Source of the DNA: Micromonospora rhizosphaerae
Lineage (GTDB): Bacteria; Actinomycetota; Actinomycetes; Mycobacteriales; Micromonosporaceae
DNA: 64,000 nt
NCBI RefSeq assembly: GCF_900091465.1
Contig: NZ_FMHV01000002.1
Coordinates: 5,332,001 to 5,396,000, forward strand
Direction of reading: 5' to 3'
The position numbers and the translations under genes were made by a program. The notes under the pieces were generated by a model. The model had not been told where the DNA came from and searched no databases. It saw only the letters and a list, made by a program, of their open reading frames with translations. The first letter of the stretch is position 1; each line of letters opens with the position of its first letter. This document shows, in pieces, positions 1 through 8,131 of this stretch.

Positions 1-150
1 AGTCCGTTCCAGCTCGGCCCTGTCGTGCGGCCGGCCGATCGGGCGTTCACTCAACGTCGACAAGTGGTGCACGATCTCGTCCACCGCTCGATAGCCGATC
101 TTGCGCATGCTCTCGGCGGGCAGACGGAGGGGTAGCGGAATCTCCGACAT
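1..150 (-). CDS. PLP-dependent amino acid decarboxylase, N-terminus only (runs off left edge)
   Basis: Only the first 50 codons are in the window. The ATG is at 150-148 with a GAAGG-type Shine-Dalgarno about 8 bases upstream. The peptide opens with the pattern 'LPxESMRxxGYRxVDxxVxHL...LxERPxGRP', typical of the helical N-terminus of group II pyridoxal-phosphate decarboxylases (aromatic-L-amino-acid/glutamate decarboxylase superfamily). That segment forms part of the dimer interface. The lysine that binds PLP lies outside the window, so substrate cannot be inferred. The gene starts 55 bases after the stop of the AraC-family gene on the same strand, so the two may be co-transcribed, with the regulator controlling this enzyme. 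The family call rests on a short segment. Confidence 0.6.
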   Translation of the reverse strand, partial: MSEIPLPLRLPAESMRKIGYRAVDEIVHHLSTLSERPIGRPHDRAELERT

Positions 151-204
151 AAGGGCCTTCCAGATCCGGGCTTGCTGAACCTGACTGATCCTGTCGGCCC
201 GGAG

Positions 205-993
205 TCAGCCTGTCTTGAACGATCTCGACACGGCTGGACGCCGTAGATAGTCGCCGGGAGTGATCCCGACGACCCGCTTAAAGTGCCGCGTGAGGTGACT
301 CTGGTCGGCGAAGCCGGCATGCACCGCCACGTCGGCGATCGGAACGCCGCGGGCGAGCAAGCCCCGTGCGACGTCCACCCGCCGCGACACCACGTACTCA
401 TACGGCGCCATGCCAGCCTCGGCCCGAAAGCGCCGAAGCAGCACGGCGGGGCTGAGTTCCAGGTGGGCCGCCAGGTCCGCGAGCGTTATGCGCGAGTCCA
501 GGCGCTCGTCCATGTACCGGCCGACTGCCGCCACTACCGACGCGTGGCCGTCCGAGGCTCGACCGCGACCGCCGCTGGCATGCGCCCCGAACAGCTGGTC
601 GAGTGCTTCGACGACAACCCCGTCCACCCAGGGGTCGGGGTGATTGCCGGTCAGAGCGCAGTAGGCCCGGCTGAGGCGGGTGTAGGCCGTGTCGTCTTGG
701 AGCACTCGGTTGACGAACGAGGGCGTTCCACTGGTCCCCAGCACGTCCTTGATCACCGCCTCCGGCACCGCCAGACTCCGGTACCGGATCCCGGCTGGGC
801 CGGCGGCACCGTCATGGGCCTCCGCAGGATGCAGGACGGTCACGCTGCCGGACGCGAACCGATGGCCGGCACCAGAACAGCGGAACGATCCACCGCCGCC
901 GTCGATGACCGCGATCGACCAATGCTCATGGGCATGCCGAGGGAAGCGGTGTCCATCGAAGGCCAGCGTCAGAGTTTTGACCACGTCGAGCAT
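205..993 (-). CDS. AraC-family transcriptional regulator
   Basis: A protein of about 262 aa with the AraC layout. The N-terminal cupin-like sensor domain (roughly residues 1-150) opens with the sequence FPRHAHEHWSIAVI, where H-x-H is typical of AraC cupins. The C-terminal double helix-turn-helix spans roughly residues 165-255 and includes 'ITLADLAAHLELSP' and the signature 'IADVAVHAGFADQSHLTRHFKRVVGITPGDY', broken here for reading. I chose the ATG at 993 because GGAG sits 5 bases upstream; the frame stays open upstream to 1062 without a better ribosome site. It is a DNA-binding regulator whose likely target is the decarboxylase gene starting 55 bases downstream. The inducer is unknown. Confidence 0.9.
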   Translation of the reverse strand: MLDVVKTLTLAFDGHRFPRHAHEHWSIAVIDGGGGSFRCSGAGHRFASGSVTVLHPAEAHDGAAGPAGIRYRSLAVPEAVIKDVLGTSGTPSFVNRVLQDDTAYTRLSRAYCALTGNHPDPWVDGVVVEALDQLFGAHASGGRGRASDGHASVVAAVGRYMDERLDSRITLADLAAHLELSPAVLLRRFRAEAGMAPYEYVVSRRVDVARGLLARGVPIADVAVHAGFADQSHLTRHFKRVVGITPGDYLRRPAVSRSFKTG

Positions 994-1179
994 CCTGACT
1001 CCGTCCGTGCGGGGAGCCTGATCACGGCAGCGCCGCAGCGCCGCGGCTCCGCTGCCCGTCAACGGTAGCCGGAGTTGCTAGCCCCGCTGCATGCCCGAGG
1101 TGCTCCGCGCCCGGTCGCCCCACCCGCAGCCAGCCCTACAACCGTTTGAGAACATGCCGCTGCGCCGGACGCCGGTGTG

Positions 1180-1350
1180 TCCGCCGGTTGGATGACTGGC
1201 GACGAGATTACGGTGCCGACCCTGGCCTGCGCGCTGACCTGGAACACCGCGGGATCGGCTACGTCCTGGCCGTCGGCTGCGACCGACGCGTGCACGTCAA
1301 CGACGGCCGGACCCTGATCCGCGACGCCGCGCAGCAGCTCGGGCTGGCAG
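1180..1350 (+). pseudogene. IS701-family transposase remnant, frameshifted
   Basis: Two adjoining frames read together as an IS701-type transposase core. One gives 'SAGWMTGDE' and the other gives 'YGADPGLRADLEHRGIGYVLAV' plus 'GCDRRVHVNDGRTLIRDA'. In intact IS701 transposases these join as '..GDEVYGADPxLRxxLExRxIGYVLAVxCDxR..', so one base is missing near 1209-1213. No flanking transposase sequence, start codon or inverted repeats are visible, so this is a short decayed fragment. It sits in a block of about 1 kb (1063-2050) with no intact gene. Identification is by remembered family motif. Confidence 0.5.
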
Positions 1351-1634
1351 CAGGCTCATTCAGGACGAATTGCAGCTTGCGGCCAGATGAGGACATCAGC
1401 CGATGTGCCGTCCCTGTTGACCTTCGAACCGGAGCAGCGGCGAGCTACTCGCCCCCGAGCAGCTGTGCCCGTACCTCATCTTCTCGCTGTCCCGGGGAGC
1501 GCACTCGTTTACTGCACGCACGCCGTATGGGCGGCCGACACACGGCAAGGCCTCGGCCAGGGCCGGCCGCAGCAACGCCGCGTGCCGGCCGCCGTCCGAT
1601 GGACTTCATCCGCTGACGGGCCGAAGTGCCCGGG

Positions 1635-1855
1635 TCAACGGGCCGCGTGGATCCAGTCCTGGTAGTGCGTGGGGGCCAGGTGTGCGTCCGGGCCCGCGAT
1701 GAGCACGTCGCCGGTGGCGACCGCGAACATGCCGGCTGCGTCGTCGGTGACGACGGTCCGGTCGTCGTGCTGTGCGGCCAGGGTGAGCCTGCCGAGGTCG
1801 TCGAGGGCGAAGACGTCCGGGCCGGCGACGTTCCGGATGCCTTGCAGCAGGGTGC
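1635..1855 (-). other. Orphan coding-like segment beside transposase remnant
   Basis: On the minus strand this stretch translates to a plausible C-terminal protein segment ('DVFALDDLGRLTLAAQHDDRTV', 'DDAAGMFAVATGDVLIAG', 'DAHLAPTHYQDWIHAAR', then stop). The same frame is open upstream to about 2171, but between 1861 and 2045 the real coding signal is in another frame, that of an IS630 transposase. The segment may therefore be the tail of a gene disrupted by the transposon fragment. I do not recognise the family. Confidence 0.25.
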
Positions 1856-1860
1856 CGGTG

Positions 1861-2045
1861 GGCGCGGTGGTTGCTCCAGCGGATGTATTCGCCGGTGACG
1901 GCGTCCTGCTCGGCGTGGCTGCGGTGGTCGGTGCCGTTGAGCGCGAAGCTGCGCATGCCGGCGAACTCGGCCTCGATGAGGTAGAGGCGCTGGTCGGGCC
2001 AGCGGCGGCGCAGGGTCTTGAGAAAGGCCGGGAACTCGCGCCGCG
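1861..2045 (-). pseudogene. IS630-family transposase remnant with internal deletion
   Basis: The minus strand reads 'REFPAFLKTLRRRWPDQRLYLI' fused to 'EAEFAGMRSFALNGTDHRSH' and 'AEQDAVTGEYIRWSN'. The first part matches the segment just before the second catalytic Asp of actinobacterial IS630 transposases. The second part matches the C-terminal segment that starts at the last catalytic Glu (NPIE-A-x-F). About 30 residues that normally lie between them, carrying the DNxSPH motif, are missing. There is no start codon or complete frame. This is a dead fragment left by an old insertion. Confidence 0.65.
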
Positions 2046-2237
2046 GGCGAGGCAGGCGCCGGGTTGCCCGTCGCTGACCGCGTGGTCGGCGGGCACGGTG
2101 GTCGTGCCGGGCGGCACTGGTCCCGCGTCCCAGGGTTGGACCGGGTCGGGTGGGGTAAACGCGTCCGCCACGCGGGTGGCGGGACCAACCTCGGCCCGCC
2201 ACCTGCGGTGGGGCTGCCGAGATGTCTCGGAGGGTCG

Positions 2238-4502
2238 ATGTCAGATGGACCAGCGGGAGTGCGCGGGCCGGCGACGCCGGATGACGTGGTGGAATTGCGG
2301 GTGCACGGTGTCTCCGCCCCGGGTGCCGACCAGGTGTTGGGTCGGCCGTTCGTACAACAGGTCGCGGGGGATCGCAGCGCGGGCTTCTACCGGCCACGAC
2401 CCGACTGCCCGCACGTCAGCGGCGCGCGCGGGGTGACCCTGGAGGCGTACCTGTGGAGTGACCTGCCCTCCGGCACTGCGGTTCGGACCCTGTCGCTGGT
2501 GTTCCTGCTGCCGTTCATGCTGCTCAACGTGGCGATCTGGATGCGTCCGGGAGACCCGGCCTCCGATGCGATGGTCAGATCTCTGTGCAGGGTGCTGGGC
2601 CTCACCCTGACCGCGCTGTACGTGCTTGCCGCCGTCGGCGTCGCGCTGGACCTCGTCGCCTGGCAGTGCATGTCCTCCTCGGCCTGTCTGTCCGGTCGTA
2701 GCTGGCTGTCCTGGCTGGGTGAACGCCCCACCGGGCTGCGACTGGCGGTGCTCGCGCTGGTCCCGGCCGCCGCCATCGGCCTCATCTGGTGGGTCAGCAC
2801 GCGCCCGGGACGCATGTTCAACGCCTTCCGCCCGCCGGAAAGCACATTGTCCGGGCACCCGCTCAGCACAGTCGGCCAGTGGGACGCCGAGCCGCTGGTG
2901 GGACGGCTGCGCTCGATCCACGTCGCTGCGGCGTTCGCGACACTGGACGGCAGCCTGCTCGCCGCCCGGGTCGCACAGGGCGCCTCAGCCGTCACCACGG
3001 TGTTGGCGGTGGGAACGGGGGCCGTCCTGGCTACCTGTGTGGCCCTGCTCTGCGCCCCCCCGCTGATCGACCAGGCCCCCGCGAACCAGCGGCTCGACGG
3101 TGCCGCCCGCGTCCTGCGGACGATCGCCATCGGTCTCACCATCGTGGTTCCCGCCCACGTCCTGGCCACCCCCACGCGCTGGCACGAAGGGGGTGGCCTG
3201 CCCGGCTACGCCTCGACCCTCACCTGGCTGTTCGTCGCTCATGCCGGGCTGCTGGCCGCCCTGGCGGCCGCGCTGCTGTGGCGCCGGGGCCGACACCCGG
3301 GTCACCCGCCGCTACTCGGGCTGGGCGCGCTGGCGGCCGCGGCCGCGGCCGCAAGTCTCGCCGTGGCGTTCTCCGCCGAACTCGTCCACCGGGTGGCCGA
3401 CTACCTGGACCGCACCGCATCAACCCCAGAAGACCTGGTCCCCCGCCCACCAGGGGCATACACCTGGTCGATCTACGGCTTCTTCCGGGCGTTGCTGATC
3501 ACACTGGTCATCGCCGGCCTGATGGCCGTGATCTCCCGACGCGGCCGCTCCCGCGCAGCGGCCGCGATCGTCGCACGCGATTTCCCTGACCCGCCGGCGG
3601 AGGCTGCGCCCCGGCTGCGGCAGGTGCGGGAGGCGATCGTCCGGGCCCGGTTCACCGAACGGCTGATACCGCTGGCCGTGGTCTACGCCTGCCTCGCCGG
3701 ACTGGGCGCGGCAACCACCGCACTGGACCTGCTGGGACTGTATCCAGGCGACGTCATCGAGCGGAACGCACGGGTGCCGGCCGACCTGGTCAACTTCGGC
3801 ATCGGGTTGGGCAGCTACGTAGTCGCCGCGACCTTACTCGGTCTGGTCGTCGGCGGAATCTTCGCCTACCGGACCGCCGGGTTCCGGCGCCACGTCGGCG
3901 TTCTCTGGGACCTGGCCACCTTCTGGCCTCGCGCCGCCCATCCCTTCGCGCCGCCCTGCTACGCCGAACGGGCCGTGCCGGAGCTGGCACGACGCATCAC
4001 CTACCTGGTCGGAAGCGGCAACGCGGTCCTGATCGCCGGGTACAGCCACGGCTCCGTACTGGTCACCGCCACCCTCCTCCAACTGCCGCCCCAGGTCAGC
4101 GGCCGAGTCGCCCTGCTCACCTACGCCTCACCACTGCGCCGGCTCTACGCCCGGCTCTTCCCCGCCTACATCGACGACGAAATGCTGCACGAGGTGGGTG
4201 GTCGAGTCGGCTGGCGATGGTTGAACCTATGGCGCGACACCGACCCCATCGGCGGATGGATCTTCTCCGCCCACCGGCCAGACGCGCCGCTCACCGTCAC
4301 CGGCCCGGCGGCAACGGTGGACCGCCGCCTCCGAGACCCCAGCGACGTGGTCGCCCCACCCAGCGACAGCGTCCCACCACCGATCAAGGGACACGGGCCC
4401 CGCGAGGCCGACGAGCCGTTCACCGAGGCGGCGCGCGAGCTGGTCGAGCGCCTCCGCAAGCCGATGGGGCCTCGTCCGGCCCACCCACCGGCCGGACAAT
4501 GA
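2238..4502 (+). CDS. Polytopic membrane protein with C-terminal GxSxG hydrolase-like motif
   Basis: About 754 aa from the ATG at 2238, which has GGAGGG 5 bases upstream; the open frame extends to 2064 but upstream starts lack this. After a conserved-looking 'VELRVHGVSxPGADQxLGRP' opening (residues 13-35), several hydrophobic segments follow (around residues 75-100, 110-135, 165-190, 245-275, 290-315, 325-350, 380-410 and 465-540). Near residue 600 there is 'VLIAGYSHGSVLVTATLLQLP', where G-Y-S-H-G has the nucleophile-elbow pattern of alpha/beta hydrolases, followed by 'LLTYASPLRRLYARLFP', which resembles the region after the lipase elbow. It is probably a membrane-bound lipase or esterase-like protein of unknown substrate. 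The catalytic Asp and His cannot be assigned with certainty. Confidence 0.75.
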   Translation: MSDGPAGVRGPATPDDVVELRVHGVSAPGADQVLGRPFVQQVAGDRSAGFYRPRPDCPHVSGARGVTLEAYLWSDLPSGTAVRTLSLVFLLPFMLLNVAIWMRPGDPASDAMVRSLCRVLGLTLTALYVLAAVGVALDLVAWQCMSSSACLSGRSWLSWLGERPTGLRLAVLALVPAAAIGLIWWVSTRPGRMFNAFRPPESTLSGHPLSTVGQWDAEPLVGRLRSIHVAAAFATLDGSLLAARVAQGASAVTTVLAVGTGAVLATCVALLCAPPLIDQAPANQRLDGAARVLRTIAIGLTIVVPAHVLATPTRWHEGGGLPGYASTLTWLFVAHAGLLAALAAALLWRRGRHPGHPPLLGLGALAAAAAAASLAVAFSAELVHRVADYLDRTASTPEDLVPRPPGAYTWSIYGFFRALLITLVIAGLMAVISRRGRSRAAAAIVARDFPDPPAEAAPRLRQVREAIVRARFTERLIPLAVVYACLAGLGAATTALDLLGLYPGDVIERNARVPADLVNFGIGLGSYVVAATLLGLVVGGIFAYRTAGFRRHVGVLWDLATFWPRAAHPFAPPCYAERAVPELARRITYLVGSGNAVLIAGYSHGSVLVTATLLQLPPQVSGRVALLTYASPLRRLYARLFPAYIDDEMLHEVGGRVGWRWLNLWRDTDPIGGWIFSAHRPDAPLTVTGPAATVDRRLRDPSDVVAPPSDSVPPPIKGHGPREADEPFTEAARELVERLRKPMGPRPAHPPAGQ

Positions 4503-4561
4503 GTTCGAGTACGGGGTTCTACCCTGCTAAACCAACCCGCCCTCCGAGATATCGGGGAACC

Positions 4562-5308
4562 TCACCGAGCCGACGCATCCGGCGTCAGGCGCGGATGATC
4601 GAGGCTATTGCCAGTAGTCCTGCTTTGCCGGGCTTGTTGCGACGGATCCGGCAGCCGGCCGAAGGCGCGGCGGACCCGCCGGTTGGCTTCCGCCTGGGCG
4701 AGGCCGGACGCGACGAGTAGGTCGCTGGCCGTGGTGCGTACCTGGGCGAGGACGACGGTCCCGGAGAAACCAATCTTCTCATCCTCGTATGCCGCGCCTG
4801 CATGTTGAACGGCTTGCAGGGCTTTCGCCCGCGCATTGTGCGGCTCCCGTCGAGCGGCAAACTCGTCCCGAAGTATCCGCACCGCCCGGGCAAGGGCGAG
4901 AACCGCGTTGATCATCGCTGCCGAGACTGGCTCCCTGTCCTCAATGACAGTGACAGCTCGACGGATCAGTGTCTCGCTGCTGCCCATCGCCCTCTCCAAC
5001 GGCTCGGCGGTTCCGGCGTAGTGGCTGAGCACACCGTGGCGGTGCCGCCATGACAACGGAGACAGGCGGGTAACCTCCCGTGCGCCCGCCACCGCCTCCC
5101 GCAATGCCCGTAGTTCCTCCTGGTTACCGCGCAGTCGGTCCCGGGCACGGATCGCCCGCTCGATATCGCGCTCGCACAGCTCTCGCACCTTTAGCCGTTG
5201 GACGAGCCGGTCCTCGGCGGCACCCCGTCCGCCCGCCCGCACGAGCCGTTCCCGGCGCGAGCCGGGACTCCTCTTCAGGTCTCGGCGCCGTGGCACCTGT
5301 TGACACAT
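4562..5308 (-). CDS. Helical hypothetical protein
   Basis: A 248-aa protein rich in Ala, Arg, Glu and Leu with long predicted helices (for example residues 35-80 and 130-215) and no signal peptide or membrane segment. The composition and codon-position GC look coding. The C-terminal half ('ALARAVRILRDEFAARREPHNA', then 'VRTTASDLLVASGLAQAEANRRVRRA') is reminiscent of soluble C-terminal regions of FUSC/aromatic-acid-exporter-like proteins, but the membrane part is absent and I would not name it so. It is convergent with the membrane hydrolase gene at 2238-4502. Function unknown. Confidence 0.6.
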   Translation of the reverse strand: MCQQVPRRRDLKRSPGSRRERLVRAGGRGAAEDRLVQRLKVRELCERDIERAIRARDRLRGNQEELRALREAVAGAREVTRLSPLSWRHRHGVLSHYAGTAEPLERAMGSSETLIRRAVTVIEDREPVSAAMINAVLALARAVRILRDEFAARREPHNARAKALQAVQHAGAAYEDEKIGFSGTVVLAQVRTTASDLLVASGLAQAEANRRVRRAFGRLPDPSQQARQSRTTGNSLDHPRLTPDASAR

Positions 5309-5394
5309 GCTGTGCTCTACCCGTGGTGAATGCGCGCCTTACACAAGCCAGTGGTGATCTGCGAGCGGAATCCCGGGACTGTACAAATAACGGC

Positions 5395-5408
5395 TGATCG
5401 ACCGATCA
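5395..5408. repeat. Short inverted repeat TGATCG-N2-CGATCA
   Basis: Six-base perfect arms separated by two bases, inside the otherwise empty interval 5309-5462. An AGGGAG sequence and an ATG at 5424 follow on the plus strand, but the frame they open is low-complexity and runs into the terminator, so I do not call a gene. It could be an operator for the minus-strand gene starting at 5308 or chance. Confidence 0.2.
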
Positions 5409-5462
5409 AGGGAGAGACGCCAGATGACTTTCGGTCGAAGTTGGCCTGGGCGGCCCCTGAAA

Positions 5463-5501
5463 CGCTCCGGGTCCGGTGGGAAACCCACCGGACCCGGAGC
5501 G
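5463..5501 (-). terminator. Rho-independent-like hairpin ending the iol operon
   Basis: A perfect 18-base inverted repeat (CGCTCCGGGTCCGGTGGG and its complement) with an AAA loop lies 35-73 bases past the mmsA stop codon. There is no long T-run, as is usual in high-GC actinobacteria. Position and perfection make it the terminator of the nine-gene minus-strand operon. Confidence 0.85.
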
Positions 5502-5535
5502 GCTCACCTGCCGGGGGCGCCCCGGCGGTGGTGGA

Positions 5536-7038
5536 TCAGGCGTTCTGCGGGAAGCCGAGGTTCAGGCCCCCGTGGCTCGGGTCGAGCCAGCGGGAGGTGA
5601 CCACCTTGCCCCGGGTGAAGAACCGGACCCCGTCCATGCCGTGCGCGTGGGTGTCCCCGAAGAGGCTGTGCTTCCAGCCGCCGAACGAGTAGTAGGCCAC
5701 CGGGACCGGGATGGGCACGTTGATGCCGACCATCCCGACCTGCACCTCGTGCTGGAAGCGCCGGGCGGCGCCGCCGTCGTTCGTGAAGATCGCGGTCCCG
5801 TTGCCGTACGGGTTCGCGTTGATCAGGTCGAGTCCCGCGTCGTACGACGGCACCCGGACCACCGACAGCACCGGACCGAAGATCTCCTCACGGTAGATCG
5901 ACATCTCCGGGGTGACGTGGTCGAAGAGGGTGGGGCCGAGCCAGAAGCCGCCCTCGTCGCCGTCGAAGGGACCGGTCCGGCCGTCCACCACGAGGGTGGC
6001 GCCGGCCTCGACCCCGGCCTGCACGTAGCCGGCGACCTTGTCCCGGTGCGCGGCGGTGACCAGCGGGCCCATGTCGCAGCCCTTGGTGCCGTCCCCGGTG
6101 CGCAGGCCGGCCATCCGCTCCTTGATCTTGGCGATCAGCTGGTCGGCTACCGGCTCCACCGCGACCAGGGCCGAAATCGCCATGCACCGCTCGCCGGCCG
6201 AACCGAAGCCGGCGTTCACCGCGGCGTCGGCGACCAGGTCGAGATCGGCGTCGGGCAGCACCAGCATGTGGTTCTTCGCGCCGCCCAGCGCCTGGACCCG
6301 CTTGCCGTGCGCGGTGGCCGTCTCGTACACGTACCGGGCGATCGGGGTGGAGCCGACGAACGACACGGCCGCCACGTCCGGGCTCGTCAACAGCGCGTCG
6401 ACGGCCTCCTTGTCGCCGTGCACCACGTTCATCACGCCGTCCGGCAGGCCCGCCTCGGTCCACAGCCGAGCCATCGCCACCGCCGCCGACGGGTCCTTCT
6501 CGCTGGGCTTGAGGATGACCGCGTTGCCGCAGGCGATGGCGATCGGCACGAACCAGAGCGGGACCATGGCCGGGAAGTTGAACGGCGAGATCACCGCCAC
6601 CACGCCGAGCGCCTGCCGGATCGAGTACACGTCCACGTTCGTGGACGCGCCCTCGGTGTGCCCGCCCTGTAGGAGGTGCGGGATGCCGCAGGCGAACTCG
6701 GCGACCTCCAGCCCCCGGGTGACCTCGCCGAGCGCGTCGTCGAGCACCTTGCCATGCTCGGCGGTGATCAGCGCGGCGATCTCCTCCTTGCGCTGGTTGA
6801 GCAGCTCCCGGAAGGCGAACAGCACCCGGGTGCGGCGAGCCAGCGAGGCGTCGGCCCAGCTCCGGGCGGCGGTCGCCGCCTTGGCGGCCACCTCGGCCAC
6901 GAGCTCGGCCGAGGCGAGGTCGACCTGACCGGTGACGGCGCCCGACGCGGGGTTGTAGACCTCGCCGGTCCGCTCCGGCACACCGGTCCAGTCGTGGCCG
7001 CCGATCAGGTGGGTGATCCGGGTGGGCACGGTGCTCAT
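5536..7038 (-). CDS. mmsA: Methylmalonate/malonate-semialdehyde dehydrogenase (CoA-acylating)
   Basis: About 500 aa, the usual length for MmsA/IolA. It oxidises malonate semialdehyde (from inositol) or methylmalonate semialdehyde (from valine) with NAD+ and CoA, giving acetyl- or propionyl-CoA and CO2 in the cytoplasm. The family opening 'THLIGGHDWTG' and the ALDH cofactor and active-site blocks are present: 'ISPFNFPAMVPLWF', 'FVGSTPIARYVYE' and 'GFGSAGERCMAISA', with the catalytic Cys near residue 285. Start: AAAGGAG lies 13 bases before the ATG at 7038 but 7 bases before an in-frame GTG at 7044, so initiation may be two codons earlier. It is the last gene of the inositol operon, where it performs the final step. 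Confidence 0.95.
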   Translation of the reverse strand: MSTVPTRITHLIGGHDWTGVPERTGEVYNPASGAVTGQVDLASAELVAEVAAKAATAARSWADASLARRTRVLFAFRELLNQRKEEIAALITAEHGKVLDDALGEVTRGLEVAEFACGIPHLLQGGHTEGASTNVDVYSIRQALGVVAVISPFNFPAMVPLWFVPIAIACGNAVILKPSEKDPSAAVAMARLWTEAGLPDGVMNVVHGDKEAVDALLTSPDVAAVSFVGSTPIARYVYETATAHGKRVQALGGAKNHMLVLPDADLDLVADAAVNAGFGSAGERCMAISALVAVEPVADQLIAKIKERMAGLRTGDGTKGCDMGPLVTAAHRDKVAGYVQAGVEAGATLVVDGRTGPFDGDEGGFWLGPTLFDHVTPEMSIYREEIFGPVLSVVRVPSYDAGLDLINANPYGNGTAIFTNDGGAARRFQHEVQVGMVGINVPIPVPVAYYSFGGWKHSLFGDTHAHGMDGVRFFTRGKVVTSRWLDPSHGGLNLGFPQNA

Positions 7039-7105
7039 GCTCACGCTCACGCTCCTTTGTTTCTGGGTGGGACAGAAGGCCGTCGGGGTGGGGCCCCGAC
7101 CGACC

Positions 7106-8131
7106 TCACGGCCGGAGGATCTCGGCGCGGTCGGCGAGCTCGACCCGGACCGGCTGGCCGGTGCCGAGCGAGGCCACGCCGGCCTCGCAGACCGCGCTGG
7201 CGGCGTAGCCGTCCCAGGTGGTCGGGCCGGCCACCACACCACGACGGCAGGCCCGGGCCCACTCCTGGACCTCGATGTCGTACGCGCGGGCGAAGCGCTC
7301 GCGGTAGTCGTCCGGGATCCGGCCCCCGTAGGCGTTGTCCCGCCGAACCAGCATCTCCTGGCCCAGGCCGATGGTGGCGCTGCCCAACTCGGCCACCGCC
7401 TCGCAGCGCACCTCGTAGCCGACCTGCGAGTTGACGAAGACCTCGGTGGTGGCCACGCCGCCGCCCGCCATCTGGAAGATGGCCACCTGCGGGTCGCGCA
7501 GGCCCTCCGGGGCTCGACCGCTCGGGGTCGGCGTGAGCAGCGTGACGGTCTCGATCTCGGCGCCGAACAGCCACCGGCAGACGTCCACCTCGTGGACGAG
7601 CGAGTCGTTGACGATCGCCGCCGAGTCCCGGAACCAGGCCGGCGAGGTCTTGTTCCGGTGGATGTTGTGCACCAGCAGCAGCCGGCCGAGCTCGCCGTCG
7701 TCGAGGAGCCGCCGCAGCTCGGCGTACTCGGGATCGAACCGGCGCATGAAGCCGACCTGGACCAGCGGTCGCCCGGCCTTGTCCCGCTCGACCTCTACCA
7801 GGCGCAGCGCGGAGGCGCTGTCCATGGTCAGCGGCTTCTCGCAGAGGGTGTACTTGCCGTGCGCGAGACAGGCGAGGACCTGCTCCTCGTGCGCGAAGCC
7901 GGGCGAGGCGATGAGCACGGCCTCCACGGCGTCGTCGGCGATCAGGTCGAGCGGATTGGCGATGGCGCGCACGCCCGGATAGCGCGCGGCCACCTCGGCG
8001 GCCCGCGCACTGTCGGCGTCGGCGACGGCAACCAGCTCCGCGCCGGAGATCCGGGTGGCCAGCCGGTCGGCGTGGTCGGTGCCCATGGTCCCCACACCGA
8101 TGACACCCACCCGCAGCGGACGCTCCGTCAT
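7106..8131 (-). CDS. iolG: Inositol 2-dehydrogenase, Gfo/Idh/MocA family
   Basis: 341 aa, normal for the family. The N-terminal Rossmann domain carries 'RVGVIGVGTMGTDHADRL' (GxGxxG type, residues 7-24). The conserved 'CEKPLTMD' motif near residues 94-101 supplies the catalytic Lys of this superfamily. The C-terminal alpha/beta domain contains 'LVHEVDVCRWLFG', with the usual D-x-x-x-W/H helix. It oxidises myo-inositol (or scyllo-inositol) to scyllo-inosose with NAD+. Its ATG overlaps the iolD stop (ATGA), showing tight coupling. Substrate is inferred from the iol context, since the family is broad. Confidence 0.92.
   Translation of the reverse strand: MTERPLRVGVIGVGTMGTDHADRLATRISGAELVAVADADSARAAEVAARYPGVRAIANPLDLIADDAVEAVLIASPGFAHEEQVLACLAHGKYTLCEKPLTMDSASALRLVEVERDKAGRPLVQVGFMRRFDPEYAELRRLLDDGELGRLLLVHNIHRNKTSPAWFRDSAAIVNDSLVHEVDVCRWLFGAEIETVTLLTPTPSGRAPEGLRDPQVAIFQMAGGGVATTEVFVNSQVGYEVRCEAVAELGSATIGLGQEMLVRRDNAYGGRIPDDYRERFARAYDIEVQEWARACRRGVVAGPTTWDGYAASAVCEAGVASLGTGQPVRVELADRAEILRP

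Noticed and set aside
283..1068. Long plus-strand open frame opposite the AraC gene
   Set aside because: It is the high-GC antisense shadow of the AraC gene and has no protein-like pattern.
5424..5600. Possible small plus-strand gene with ATG behind AGGGAG
   Set aside because: Product is low-complexity Gly/Arg/Pro and crosses the iol terminator hairpin and the mmsA end.
5476..6672. 398-codon plus-strand frame over mmsA
   Set aside because: Antisense shadow; His/Arg/Val-rich composition caused by reading the complementary strand of a biased gene.
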